From contig NZ_JBINJF010000004.1 in NCBI RefSeq assembly GCF_043951865.1, positions 62,001-126,000 on the forward strand: a DNA stretch of 64,000 bases. Reading direction: 5' to 3'. Under the pieces are notes generated by a model, which worked only from the letters and a program-made list of their open reading frames with translations, was not told the origin of the DNA and searched no databases. This document shows positions 27,151 through 36,355 of this stretch, one piece after another. The stretch is from JAMQKA01 sp043951865. GTDB taxonomy: Bacteria; Bacteroidota; Rhodothermia; Balneolales; Balneolaceae. Within the stretch, counting starts at the first letter, position 1, and every line of letters starts with the position of its first letter. A program made the translations under genes and the position numbers.

Positions 27151-28458
27151 ATGCATCCAAAACGTCTGATTCAATCTTCCTCATTGCTCCTGCTTGGGAC
27201 CTTCTTGCTCTTTTTGACGGTAGCTCAGGGAACGGCTTGGGCCCAATACCATGATTCGCTGACCTCAGGTAACGTTCTTGATCCCGATCGGCTGTCACAG
27301 GTTGATTCCGTACTGCAGCATTATGTGGACGAGGGGCGAGTAGCCGGAGTGGTGGGCCTCGTTATGCAGGATGGCGAAATTGTATATGAACACGCCGCCG
27401 GGTGGGCCGACCGCGAATCCAATCGCCGGATGGGCACCGATGCCATTTTCCGGATCGCCTCGCAAACCAAGGCCATTACCAGCGCGGCCATTCTCATGCT
27501 GGTGGAAGAAGGTAAAATCAACCTCAACGATCCAATAAGCCGCTGGATGCCCACGTTCGAAAATTCGACCGTCGCCGTACAAACCGACACCGGCCGAGCC
27601 ATTGTCCCCGCCAACCGCCCAATTACCATTGAGCATCTGTTGACGCACACATCCGGAATTTCTTATGGCGGCAGTTCGTTAGTTGCCGACCTTTATAAAG
27701 AAAAAGGGCTGGGCTATGGCGATACCTACGGCTGGTACACGGCCGATGACGAGGAACCGATCTGCGAAACGATGGACCGTCTCGGCACTCTGCCATTCGT
27801 GGCTCAACCGGGCTCCGACTGGGTATATGGATACAACACGGATATCCTGGGATGTGTGGTTGAGCGGGTCAGCGGCCTGCCGCTCGACCAATTTTTCCTA
27901 CAACGCATTACCGGTCCGCTTGGAATGGAGGATACGCATTTCTTCCTGCCCCCGGAAAAAGAGGAGCGGCTGGCGACGGTGTATACACCAACGGAGGGTT
28001 CCAACCGCGTGCTGCGTGCTCCTGATGGTCCCCGTGGACAAGGTGACTATGTTGAGGGACCACGTCGCAGCTTTGCAGGTGGTGCCGGGCTGCTCTCAAC
28101 CGCACGGGATTACGCCCGCTTCCTGGAGATGATTCGACGGGGCGGTGCCCTCGACGGGAAGCGATATCTGTCGCCACATACCATAGCCCTGATGACATCG
28201 AATCAAGTAGGTGATCTGTTCAGTGATGAGGGCATGGGATTTGGACTCGGATTTGAGACCAGCGATCGCCTCGGGGCCAATGGATTTACATCCGCAGGCA
28301 CATTCGGCTGGAGCGGGGCCTATGGCACCGACTACGAGGTTGATCCCAAAGAAGATCTCGTTACCGTGCTCATGATCCAGGTCGTTCCCTATTATGGAAG
28401 CGGCATTCGGGAGGCATTTGAGAGTGCTGTTTATCAGGCGCTTGTACCGGCAGAATAA
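27151..28458 (+). CDS. Secreted serine hydrolase (class C beta-lactamase fold)
   Basis: 435 residues with a signal peptide (LLLLGTFLLFLTVAQGTAWA). The catalytic SxxK is Ser104-Lys107 (RIASQTKAIT), followed by the YxN motif (WVYGYNTDILG) and LLTHTSGISYGG. This family includes D-alanyl carboxypeptidases, beta-lactamases and carbohydrate or lipid esterases. In this locus an esterase acting on decorated glycan is plausible but unproven. It starts 68 bases after dctM and may be read through from the TRAP operon. Confidence 0.88.
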   Translation: MHPKRLIQSSSLLLLGTFLLFLTVAQGTAWAQYHDSLTSGNVLDPDRLSQVDSVLQHYVDEGRVAGVVGLVMQDGEIVYEHAAGWADRESNRRMGTDAIFRIASQTKAITSAAILMLVEEGKINLNDPISRWMPTFENSTVAVQTDTGRAIVPANRPITIEHLLTHTSGISYGGSSLVADLYKEKGLGYGDTYGWYTADDEEPICETMDRLGTLPFVAQPGSDWVYGYNTDILGCVVERVSGLPLDQFFLQRITGPLGMEDTHFFLPPEKEERLATVYTPTEGSNRVLRAPDGPRGQGDYVEGPRRSFAGGAGLLSTARDYARFLEMIRRGGALDGKRYLSPHTIALMTSNQVGDLFSDEGMGFGLGFETSDRLGANGFTSAGTFGWSGAYGTDYEVDPKEDLVTVLMIQVVPYYGSGIREAFESAVYQALVPAE

Positions 28459-28570
28459 TAGAATGTCGTGAATTCAATGTAGGATAAATTTTGCCACTAG
28501 TGTGTGCGTCTCGCTCGTGCTATTATTCAAAAATGGCACACTTGCGCCAGTACTTATTTTCTTAATTTTC

Positions 28571-28609
28571 TAAAAAAGAAGGCGCCACAGCCGTCGGCTG
28601 CAGCGCCTT
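28571..28609 (-). terminator. Strong terminator, possibly bidirectional
   Basis: AAGGCGC (28579-28585) pairs with GCGCCTT (28603-28609), and CAGCCG-T-CGGCTG extends the stem inward. The minus-strand side has a T run (complement of AAAAAAG), so it ends the Gfo/Idh/MocA gene at 28702. It could also stop transcription from the serine hydrolase gene. Confidence 0.75.
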
Positions 28610-28701
28610 AATTGTTTAATCGCGTTATCACCTACAACAACCCCACACCTGGCTGCATTTTTCACCAAGAAATCTAACATGATTCTCGTGGAAAATGCAG
28701 G

Positions 28702-29925
28702 CTAAATCGCGTACTCTTCCTTCCACGGTTCGATGGTGCCATTACGCATGGCATTGTTGGCCATTATTACGCATATCGCGGAATCATGTCCATTAATTAC
28801 ATTTGAAAGCGGTTGTTTGTTATCAATAATACATTTCACAAAGTGGGTAAGCGCCATTTGTGTGGTTCCTGCCTCTTGGTTGGCCTGTCCTTCAACCTTC
28901 AGGGGGATCGGCTCGCCCTGCTCCCAGGCTTTGTTTGTGGGTTCCGTTATGGCATCAGCCTGGTTATCGTCTGCACGGACTTGCCGGGCCTGCTGTTCGG
29001 CGTAGATGCTGGCCTGGTGCCCCGAAACATCCCTGACTTCAATCATCGCCTTTTTACCGTAAAACCGGATGGAATAGCCTTCGTGTGCATTGGTGGTAAT
29101 GGCGGTGTACTTTCCTTTGACGCCGGAAGGATAATCAAAAATGGTGTGCACATTGTCATAGGTTTCCCGCCCGTCTTTCCAGTAATCGATGCCTCCAAAG
29201 CCCGACACCCTGCCTGGAACCTCTCCAAGCACCCAGTTGACGATGTCGATTTGATGAGAACAGAGCTCCGCCATAAGACCCTGAGAGTACTCGCGATACA
29301 TCCGCCAGTTGATCAGTCGCTCCAGCGAGGGATTCGGCACCGGCCGCCGCCAGTCGCCATTCCGGTTCCATGTACATTTGACGTACGAGATCGGTCCTAT
29401 CGAACCATCATTGACAAGCTCATATATTCGTTGATACAAGGGGTTATGACGGTGCTGGTACCCAACCTGGAATATTGATGATGAATCCTGAACCTGGGCG
29501 GCCAGCTTCTGGGCCTCTTCAATGGCGTAGGTCATAGTCTTTTCACAATACACATGCTTGCCGGCATTTACCGCATCCCGGGCCATTTCATAATGCAAAG
29601 AAAGCGGCGTTGCAATGATCACGGCATCCAGTTCCGGGTGTTCAAGCATCTTGCGGTAGTCAGTGTACCCCTTTGCGTTGTTGACAGCATAACTCAGGCC
29701 GCGCTCCAGATTTTCCTGGCGGACATCGCAGCAGGCAACCAATCGGACATTAGAAGTTTGTGCGATTTCCTGGGCCAGGTAGGTACCACGGCTCCCGGTT
29801 CCGATGACACCAACATTTATCGTGTCATTTGCTCCAAGTATAGAGGAATAACCCAGAGCACTTATCCCGGTAAATGCAGCTCCTGTTCTAAGAATAAAGT
29901 CTTTTCGAGTAATTTTATCGGACAT
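28702..29925 (-). CDS. Exported Gfo/Idh/MocA oxidoreductase with EKT motif
   Basis: 407 residues. The N-terminus resembles a Tat signal with Arg-Lys (KITRKDFILRTGAAFTG). The Rossmann motif is VGVIGTGSRGTYLA. The catalytic-region EKP is changed to EKT (VYCEKTMTYAI): the Lys is kept, the Pro lost. The substrate-side region includes MAELCSHQIDIVNWVLG. A good ribosome site (AAGGTA) precedes the ATG. It is a single gene between a terminator and a MITE-like element. Predicted sugar oxidoreductase; the substrate is unknown. Confidence 0.87.
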   Translation of the reverse strand: MSDKITRKDFILRTGAAFTGISALGYSSILGANDTINVGVIGTGSRGTYLAQEIAQTSNVRLVACCDVRQENLERGLSYAVNNAKGYTDYRKMLEHPELDAVIIATPLSLHYEMARDAVNAGKHVYCEKTMTYAIEEAQKLAAQVQDSSSIFQVGYQHRHNPLYQRIYELVNDGSIGPISYVKCTWNRNGDWRRPVPNPSLERLINWRMYREYSQGLMAELCSHQIDIVNWVLGEVPGRVSGFGGIDYWKDGRETYDNVHTIFDYPSGVKGKYTAITTNAHEGYSIRFYGKKAMIEVRDVSGHQASIYAEQQARQVRADDNQADAITEPTNKAWEQGEPIPLKVEGQANQEAGTTQMALTHFVKCIIDNKQPLSNVINGHDSAICVIMANNAMRNGTIEPWKEEYAI

Positions 29926-30339
29926 ACCGATACCTTTTTACTGTTGGATATCACTTTTGGTTAGAACTTCAACTACCAGTAGTTAACTACTTGTTTATAA
30001 AGAGAGTATAAATTTTCACAAGTTTATTCCTTTTACCGAAATCAAAAAATAACGCGGGTAGCTATTCCGCGCTACCATATTTGAAGCGGTCAGGGGATCC
30101 GCCTTCGTTAACCCGGATTATTCACGAAGTAGAACAAATTACGGCTTAAGCCAATGATATTATTATATCCAGCGGAAGCACCCGGTAGCTCAAATTTTGG
30201 TATCCTCACAAATAGCTGCGAAATTGGGCCGTGCACTTCGTTGAAGGAAAAATAACCTGCTCACTGTACATCTGTAATACTCCGCGGTCATGTTTCCTTC
30301 GCCTCGTGCACAATCAAATTTCTTGGTGAATAATCCGGG
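29926..30339. other. Intergenic region occupied by a MITE-like element
   Basis: About 182 bases of unassigned sequence, presumably the promoter of the 28702-29925 gene, are followed by the TTAA-flanked element at 30108-30343. No gene was seen. Confidence 0.5.
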
Positions 30340-30343
30340 TTAA
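30108..30343. mobile_element. MITE-like element 1 with TTAA-flanked inverted ends
   Basis: A perfect 18-base inverted repeat, TTAACCCGGATTATTCAC, lies at 30108-30125 and its reverse complement at 30326-30343. The 228-base inside carries no gene. Flanking TTAA on both sides looks like a target duplication. Both ends and part of the inside match the shorter element at 36192-36304. The ends resemble IS1380-type or other TTAA-targeting elements, from memory only. The right TTAA overlaps the stop codon of the UxaE gene. Confidence 0.7.
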
Positions 30344-31593
30344 TATTGCTCGCCCAGAAACAAGGGAGCAATGTGCCGGTTAAAGAGGTTATACGTCACA
30401 TTTTCACCAATGATTTCTTCATGAGCTTCCAGGGCATCAGTAAAGTCTGATCCCATTTCACCCGCAATCTTGTAGGCGCAGTGGAGCAGCTGACGGAAGC
30501 TGGAGTTAAAATCCGGGTGTGAGGGGTCGTGGCGCAGTGCATTTGCCAAATGATTGCCGTTCCAGCTGCTTACCTCCTCGGCGGTGGGGAGTTCGGACCG
30601 TGAGATGTCGATCACCGTTTCGTAGGGAGCGGTCAGCTCCTCGAATCGATCCAGCGCCCGGCGATAGATCTGCTTTACGATATCGGCCGCCTCATTCCCG
30701 GCCAGCGCAAGCCCGATCAGCTCCTCCAGCCAGGTTGTACCGGCCGTTTTCAGGTGAAGTCCCTTTTCATGTTTCATGATAAGATCGTGCATAGGCTTGT
30801 AGAGTGAAAACTTGTCGCTGCCGGAATGCACGCTCAGCTTGAGCTGCTCAGGCAGGCCAAACTCCCGGACCGCATGATCAATCACCAGAAGATCCTGCTC
30901 AAATTCACGGGCGAACTGATCCACATTGCCCACGTAGTCCACCCCTTTGTTAAATCGTCCGGAGAACTTCAGGGCGATGGTATCCAGCTTAATATTGCGA
31001 TCTGCCAGCATTCGGAGAATCAGAAGCAGCTCCACCGGCGTCTGGGGTGTTTCCACTTCATCCATGGAGACCTCGATAACAGGTTTTTGATCCTTGTTTT
31101 CAAGGATGTAGAGATACACTTTCTCCACCTCGGCAATCGCCTCCCAAAAATCGGAGACTACCTGGCGCATTTTTGCTTCTGTAATGGTAAACGGCTCCCC
31201 AATGCCGCGGATTTTAACTGTACCGATCAGATCCTGGTGGAGCTCCAGAAAAGAATCCACCGCTTCAACTTCAGTCCCCTTGCCGATATAGTCAGCCACG
31301 TCAATTGTAAAAAAATCGGAATATTCCAGAAAATAGTCGACATTGTCCATGCCGATATGGTCGGCATCCACAAAATATGGCTCCTCCCACCCCGCTTTTT
31401 CCACCGCCTGGTCTGCCTCCTCCCGCACCTCCCGGGGCGACGTACCGATAATTTGATGCTCGCGGTACGACTTGTTCCAAACGGGGGAAATATGAACGCC
31501 CTGCTCCCTGGCTTTGATGACGGAATTCAACTGTGCAGTGCCCTGACGCGCAAATCGATCTCCTGTTCCGAATGAGTATGTTGTAAGTTGCAT
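30340..31593 (-). CDS. uxaE: Tagaturonate epimerase
   Basis: About 417 residues of the UxaE family, which epimerises D-tagaturonate to D-fructuronate at C3 in the cytoplasm. It links galacturonate entry to the mannonate branch without a separate altronate branch. Signature stretches seen are YSFGTGDRFARQGTAQLNSV near the N-terminus, FVDADHIGMDNVDYF, and KLSVHSGSDKFSLYKPMHD in the C-terminal half. The ATG at 31593 was chosen because the family begins at MQLTTYSFG; a frame open to 31650 adds unlikely residues. The stop codon is formed by the TTAA at the edge of a MITE-like element. Confidence 0.88.
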   Translation of the reverse strand: MQLTTYSFGTGDRFARQGTAQLNSVIKAREQGVHISPVWNKSYREHQIIGTSPREVREEADQAVEKAGWEEPYFVDADHIGMDNVDYFLEYSDFFTIDVADYIGKGTEVEAVDSFLELHQDLIGTVKIRGIGEPFTITEAKMRQVVSDFWEAIAEVEKVYLYILENKDQKPVIEVSMDEVETPQTPVELLLILRMLADRNIKLDTIALKFSGRFNKGVDYVGNVDQFAREFEQDLLVIDHAVREFGLPEQLKLSVHSGSDKFSLYKPMHDLIMKHEKGLHLKTAGTTWLEELIGLALAGNEAADIVKQIYRRALDRFEELTAPYETVIDISRSELPTAEEVSSWNGNHLANALRHDPSHPDFNSSFRQLLHCAYKIAGEMGSDFTDALEAHEEIIGENVTYNLFNRHIAPLFLGEQY

Positions 31594-32076
31594 AAGACAA
31601 TCAACATTTTTTAGAATTTGAGTAATACTTCGTACTGTCCTTCCGCACACAAAATAAAGGCGGTTTTCAAGGGAATTTCCACTCTTTTATAACATTCCTG
31701 GTCTTGAAATTGACGTAATTCATGTACATCAGGACATTAGGAGTAGCCAAACAAATTCTTGTTAGAAATACAGGTTATCCTCTATAAAAGGAAACCCTGC
31801 CAGTGTTATTACCATTACATTCAGGAATACGATACGCGGTAAATTTTTCAGGTAATACGCCTGGATTATCCGGTTATAAGGCAGAAAATAACTTGTGACC
31901 CTCCCCAAGTGACTAACACACGAATCAACCGATAACTACACTGGCCCCGCATATTTTAAATACGTCATACAGCGATCAGTTGACAAGATTGTGATCAGGG
32001 AAAATATCTATAATATCAAAAATGGCCATTGCCCCTGTTAAAAGACAATGACCATTCCGATAACGAAGGTTCCGGT
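31594..32076. other. Gene-free stretch
   Basis: This 483-base stretch lies between uxaE and a Gfo/Idh/MocA gene. It is AT-rich and probably carries the uxaE promoter. No operator of the TGCAAnCGnTTGCA type, no convincing hairpin and no small gene were seen. Confidence 0.5.
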
Positions 32077-33402
32077 TTAGAGTTTTGGTTCCCATCCGGG
32101 TTCATATTCACGGCTCCAGAGTTCCATCGCGTCCCGGTCGTAAATACGGCCCGTGGAGGTATCGGTCTCAAACGACTTGTTTACTCGATAGGCTATATTG
32201 GCCAGGTGGCACAAGTGGACGCTCTTTGCTCCCTCATCAATCGGGGAGTTCTGTTCGGAGGCCGTTCCCCGGATCGTATCCAGGAAGTTAACAATATGCT
32301 TGGTCGACATGCTTCCGCCGCCGCCCAGGGCTGTTCCCTGCTCATTTCCGTCGGATGTGCGCTCTCTGACCAACTCGCCCCCGCGGTCATAGAGCCGGTA
32401 ACCGGAACGGTTAACAAATACCGATCCCTCGGTTCCGTAGATAATGGTTCCCCGTCCGGAGCCGTAGGTATTCAATCCATTGCGGCTTTTGCCATCCCAG
32501 TTGATGACCTTCTCATCCGGAAATTCAAACGTGGCGTACATGGTATCGTACATGGTCCACCCGTCGTCCTGGTAGTGCTGCTTGGCGGCATCCACGTAGA
32601 CATATTCAGGATAGTCTACCTGGAGTGCCCAGCGGGCGACATCCACCTCGTGCGTGGCGTTGTTTCCGGTTTCGGCCGTTCCCCACTTCCAGCCGTACCA
32701 GTGCCAGTTATAGTCCCAGGTATTGTGGTGATATTCCTCGCGCGGGGCCGGCCCCTGGAAAAGCTCCCAGTTCAGGTCGGATGGGGGATCCTGCGGCACG
32801 CGGTTGGTCACTCTGCCGCGCTGGTTGCTGTAAAAGGCCACCGCTTTGTAGGCTCGGCCAATGGCACCATTGTGAATATCATTGATAATTTCGATCGTAA
32901 GATCGGCCGAGCGCTGTTGATTCCCCATCTGCACAACTTTGTCAAATTTTTGCTGGGCAGCCACCAACAGCTCGCTCTCGGCGGGATTGTGGCTGCAGGG
33001 TTTTTCCACATACACATGCTTGCCCGCCTTCATTGCCATTACGGCCCCGGGTGCGTGCCAGTGGTCGGGAGTGGCGTTGAAGATGGCATCCACATTGGGA
33101 TCTTCATGTACTTCGCGGATGTCGTCGGTCAGTTTGGGAGTATATGAGAGTTCTCCCTCCAGGTCTTTTGCCACCCGGTCTCGCTGGCTTTTTTTAACAT
33201 CGCAGATGTAGGCCAGTTCGGTGTTATAGGGCTCGGACAAACTCTCGTAGTAGGCTCCCACCCTGCGGCCACATCCCATAAAGGCCACCCGTATCCGATC
33301 ATTGGCCCCAATAACTCTGCCATAGCTTTTAGCTGACATGCCGAGAGCCAATCCCCCGGCTCCAAAAGTCGCTTTTTTGATAAAATCTTTTCTAGATCCC
33401 AT
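32077..33402 (-). CDS. Exported Gfo/Idh/MocA oxidoreductase
   Basis: 441 residues. The N-terminal signal has Arg-Lys (MGSRKDFIKKATFGAGGLAL), a Tat-like variant. The Rossmann region reads VAFMGCGRRVGAYYESL, the catalytic region VYVEKPCSHNPAE, and the substrate region WKWGTAETGNNATHEVDVAR. The C-terminus EYEPGWEP is shared with the protein at 36356-37708, so the two are close paralogues. It follows the two-domain DUF1080 gene with 32 bases between them, and the pair is probably one operon. The pairing suggests oxidation to a 3-keto-glycoside followed by DUF1080 cleavage. Confidence 0.9.
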   Translation of the reverse strand: MGSRKDFIKKATFGAGGLALGMSAKSYGRVIGANDRIRVAFMGCGRRVGAYYESLSEPYNTELAYICDVKKSQRDRVAKDLEGELSYTPKLTDDIREVHEDPNVDAIFNATPDHWHAPGAVMAMKAGKHVYVEKPCSHNPAESELLVAAQQKFDKVVQMGNQQRSADLTIEIINDIHNGAIGRAYKAVAFYSNQRGRVTNRVPQDPPSDLNWELFQGPAPREEYHHNTWDYNWHWYGWKWGTAETGNNATHEVDVARWALQVDYPEYVYVDAAKQHYQDDGWTMYDTMYATFEFPDEKVINWDGKSRNGLNTYGSGRGTIIYGTEGSVFVNRSGYRLYDRGGELVRERTSDGNEQGTALGGGGSMSTKHIVNFLDTIRGTASEQNSPIDEGAKSVHLCHLANIAYRVNKSFETDTSTGRIYDRDAMELWSREYEPGWEPKL

Positions 33403-33434
33403 AATCAGTATGTTTTGTGTTAACGTATTGTGGT

Positions 33435-34820
33435 TTACAGTTCTCGAACTTTGATGCTTCGAAAGCTCACTTCATTTCCGTGATCCTGCAGCAGCAGATG
33501 TCCCTGCGGCCAGCGACCGAATCCTTCCCATTTCTCATATTTGCTGTAGGCCACCAGTGCAGCAAACATCTGGGAAAACCGGTCATATTCGACCACTTTT
33601 TGATTGTTCAACCAGTGTTCCACATGACCGTCTTTGGAAACAATTCGGGCTTTGTTCCAGCGCCCCACCCCATTAAACGGCTTGCTTCTGCTGGGAGCGG
33701 ACAAGTTCTCCGCGGCAATCAGGTCGTACAGGGAACCCACCTGTCGATTCCCGGCGACGCCCTGGTTAGCATCCGGGTGGTTCTCATCATCGAGAATTTG
33801 AAATTCTGTTCCAATAGCTGATCCGGGTCCCTGGTTCAGCCCCGGATCGACAAAATATTTGATGCCGCTGTTGGCGCCCTCGGTAATCTTGAACTCGAGC
33901 TCCAGCTCAAAATCGCTGAACTGGTTGCGGGTAATGATATCGCCGGGGCCCGTGGCTTCGCCGCCGTCGGTCTCCTGTACCGTGAGTACTCCATCCTCAA
34001 TCTCCCAGCCGCTTTCCGGGAAATGATCGAGTTTGGCTCCACGCCAGCCGTCACTTGTTTTTCCGTCCCACAGCAGGCGCCATCCGCGGCGTTTCTCCAA
34101 CTCGGTTAATTCATTTTTCAGGTAACTGATCTCCGGAACCTGCGGATCCGGGGTCGTACTGTGTGCTTCAAGATTTTCCGTAAGGATCCTGATATCACGC
34201 CATTTTACCTTACCGCCAACCATTTGGTCCTGCCAGGGAAAATGAACCTGCAGTGCGATAAAACCCTCGGCGGTCATATCATCCACCAGGCGGGCACACT
34301 GCACGCCGTTCACCCAGGTATTAATGGTTGAACCGATCGCTTCAATCCTGACTTTATTCCACTGCCCGTTGCGGAATGCACTTTGCGATTTCTCACTCTG
34401 TGTTATCGGATACAGCCATCCACGCCGCGCTTCATCGTAAATTCCGCCGGTCCAGGCGCGATCCGAAGGATCCAGCTCCACCTGGTACCCGTGCACCCGG
34501 CCATCTCTGTACGATTCTTTGCTCAGGCTCCGGATTTGAACTCCGCTGTTAATATGGGGATTCACCCATACCTCAAACTCCAGAATAAAGTCTCCATACG
34601 TTTTGTCGGTGGTCAAAAAGGAATTATCGTTGTTCGGAATTGTTTCTCCCACTATCGCACCATCTTCCACGGTGTAGGGTGCATCACCACCCTTCTGCGT
34701 CCACCCATTCAGCGTTTCCCCATCAAAAAGAGGAGTCCACTCCTCCTGGGCCAACAGGGTTTGTGGAAATACCAGAAAGACTACTATAAGAAAAGAAAGC
34801 ATTATTTTTAAGATACGCAT
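33435..34820 (-). CDS. Two-domain DUF1080 protein (3-keto-glycoside hydrolase-like)
   Basis: 461 residues: a signal peptide, then two DUF1080 domains. The first covers about 25-215 (EEWTPLFDGETLNGWTQKGG, RVHGYQVELDPSDRAWTGG) and the second about 240-461 (RLLWDGKTSDGWRGAKL, GPGSAIGTEFQILDDENHP). The first domain is closer to the single-domain protein at 6516-7211. The second is the more widespread DUF1080 type. It is the first gene of an operon with the oxidoreductase at 32077-33402. A perfect LacI-type operator lies about 105 bases upstream. Substrate cleavage by hydrolysis or elimination is inferred from the family. Confidence 0.9.
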   Translation of the reverse strand: MRILKIMLSFLIVVFLVFPQTLLAQEEWTPLFDGETLNGWTQKGGDAPYTVEDGAIVGETIPNNDNSFLTTDKTYGDFILEFEVWVNPHINSGVQIRSLSKESYRDGRVHGYQVELDPSDRAWTGGIYDEARRGWLYPITQSEKSQSAFRNGQWNKVRIEAIGSTINTWVNGVQCARLVDDMTAEGFIALQVHFPWQDQMVGGKVKWRDIRILTENLEAHSTTPDPQVPEISYLKNELTELEKRRGWRLLWDGKTSDGWRGAKLDHFPESGWEIEDGVLTVQETDGGEATGPGDIITRNQFSDFELELEFKITEGANSGIKYFVDPGLNQGPGSAIGTEFQILDDENHPDANQGVAGNRQVGSLYDLIAAENLSAPSRSKPFNGVGRWNKARIVSKDGHVEHWLNNQKVVEYDRFSQMFAALVAYSKYEKWEGFGRWPQGHLLLQDHGNEVSFRSIKVREL

Positions 34821-34925
34821 ACCGATATATTAGTTTCGACTACTATTTTGATGTTTTCAGATCCATTTGGATGGCAAGGTGTATCCCGTAAACCCGTTTT
34901 ACATCCGTTGCCCACAAGCAATAAA

Positions 34926-34939
34926 TGCAATCGATTGCA
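34926..34939. promoter_or_regulatory. LacI-type operator before the DUF1080/oxidoreductase operon
   Basis: TGCAATCGATTGCA is a perfect 14-base palindrome. It has the same pattern as the sites before uxaC2 and between susC2 and lacI2. It ties this operon to the uronate regulators. Confidence 0.7.
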
Positions 34940-35108
34940 CATTTTCAAAAAAATTTTCCCGGCAACCCCTGCCGTTCGAGGCAGATACCGAGATTATTAG
35001 TGTAATCTTTGCAGAGATGGTGCGGCCTTCGCTGGATGATCGGGCAGACCAGTACAGTTCCGTGAGAACAATAGAGGTCGTTCGCCACCACATGCAACTT
35101 CAGCCCTG

Positions 35109-36131
35109 TCAGCCGCCGGCATTCCGGAACACTTCATCCAGCCTCACCTCTTCCCCACCGCGGCGCTTGCTCTCATCGGCCGCCTCCATAAAAGTATAAA
35201 TTTCCAGGATCTCCTCTTTGCCGACCGGGGGAACGCCCGTGCGAAAGAACTCCACGATTTTGACCAGGAGTGGCCGGTATCCCCTGTAGGGACCCACCTG
35301 GGCTTCTCCCTCCTCGCCAAACGCCGTTCCTCCATAGCTGTGCTGTCCCGACCTGCGTCCACGGAATGTACCGATGCGACCGTCTTCCCAGGTTCCGACC
35401 ACCACATCGGTGTCAGCGGTGTGCTTGCGGACTACGCTCTCGCATCCTGTCCCCATAACGGTAAAAAGTGTTTCCACCCCGTGAATGCCGTACCAAAAAA
35501 GATCAGGATGCGTCTTTTCCAGGAGAGCGGGACTGTAGGTATCCGCACCGGTAACCTTGCCTATCAGCTCCCCGTTTCTTATCCCCTGGGCGTTTTCCAT
35601 ATATCGGAGGGAAGAGGAACAGAAGGTGGGAACATTATATCGCTCGGAAGCTTCAAAAATAGCTATGGCGTCAGACAGTGACCCCGCTATCGGCTTGTCA
35701 ATAAAAACCGGCTTGCCCGACATAAAAACGGGAATCGCCTGTTCCAGGTGGCGGTTCCCGTCATTGGTCTCCAGCAAGACGGCATCGACCTTGTCGAGGA
35801 GCTCATCAATCGAATCGACAATTTCAACTCCCATCTCTTTTACCTGTTCGGTATACTTCGGAATTCTGCTGTAGCTCGATTCAATTCGCAAACTCCCTTT
35901 CGGGTAGGCGGCCACAACGGGAAACCCAGCCAGGTCGGGAGCTACATTCGGGTCGTTCAGGGCTTTGGTGAAAGCAATGCTGTGAGAAGTATCAAGGCCA
36001 ATAATTCCGACTTTCATCTCTGCCCGGGACGATCGATCCCGCCACAGGGAAGCCGGTCCCTGCAAACTTAGCCCGAGTCCCGCTGAAGCGGCCATCTTAA
36101 TAAAATCCCGGCGATCTACTGAACTATCCAT
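35109..36131 (-). CDS. Tat-exported short Gfo/Idh/MocA protein
   Basis: 340 residues with a twin-arginine signal (SVDRRDFIKMAASAGLGLSL). The start of the Rossmann fold reads VGIIGLDTSHSIAFTKALN, which lacks the classic GxGxxG. The Lys-Pro motif is present (VFIDKPIAGS). It is shorter than the other paralogues here. This sub-type is common in Bacteroidota and Planctomycetes keto-sugar clusters, and its reaction is unknown. It lies between a DUF1080 operon and a MITE-like element. Confidence 0.82.
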   Translation of the reverse strand: MDSSVDRRDFIKMAASAGLGLSLQGPASLWRDRSSRAEMKVGIIGLDTSHSIAFTKALNDPNVAPDLAGFPVVAAYPKGSLRIESSYSRIPKYTEQVKEMGVEIVDSIDELLDKVDAVLLETNDGNRHLEQAIPVFMSGKPVFIDKPIAGSLSDAIAIFEASERYNVPTFCSSSLRYMENAQGIRNGELIGKVTGADTYSPALLEKTHPDLFWYGIHGVETLFTVMGTGCESVVRKHTADTDVVVGTWEDGRIGTFRGRRSGQHSYGGTAFGEEGEAQVGPYRGYRPLLVKIVEFFRTGVPPVGKEEILEIYTFMEAADESKRRGGEEVRLDEVFRNAGG

Positions 36132-36191
36132 ATGCTCTTTTTTTTGATATTTTCCTATTTACGTTTTGATAGTGTTACAAAAGGGTCCCGC

Positions 36192-36304
36192 TTAACCCGA
36201 ATTATTCACAATCATATTAAAAATATATGCATAAGCCATTGATATTGTTTGATATATCGAAAATCATCTATAGCTTAAATTTCTTGGTGAATAATCCGGG
36301 TTAA
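36192..36304. mobile_element. MITE-like element 2 with TTAA-flanked inverted ends
   Basis: TTAACCCGAATTATTCAC at 36192-36209 matches, with one change, the reverse complement of 36287-36304. The 105-base inside has no gene. The shared inner sequence (TAAGCCA.TGATATT, TAGCT.AAATTT, TTTCTTGGTGAATAATCC) shows that it is a shorter relative of the element at 30108-30343. Confidence 0.7.
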
Positions 36305-36323
36305 ACGATGTGAAAACATTCGA

Positions 36324-36354
36324 TAAAAACCTGCGGGAGAAGAATTCTTTCCCG
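36324..36354 (-). terminator. Likely terminator after the 36356 gene
   Basis: CGGGAGA (36334-36340) pairs with TCTTTCCCG around an AGAATTC loop region. On the minus strand the stem is followed by GGTTTTTATC. It sits immediately past the stop codon. Confidence 0.5.
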
Positions 36355-36355
36355 T

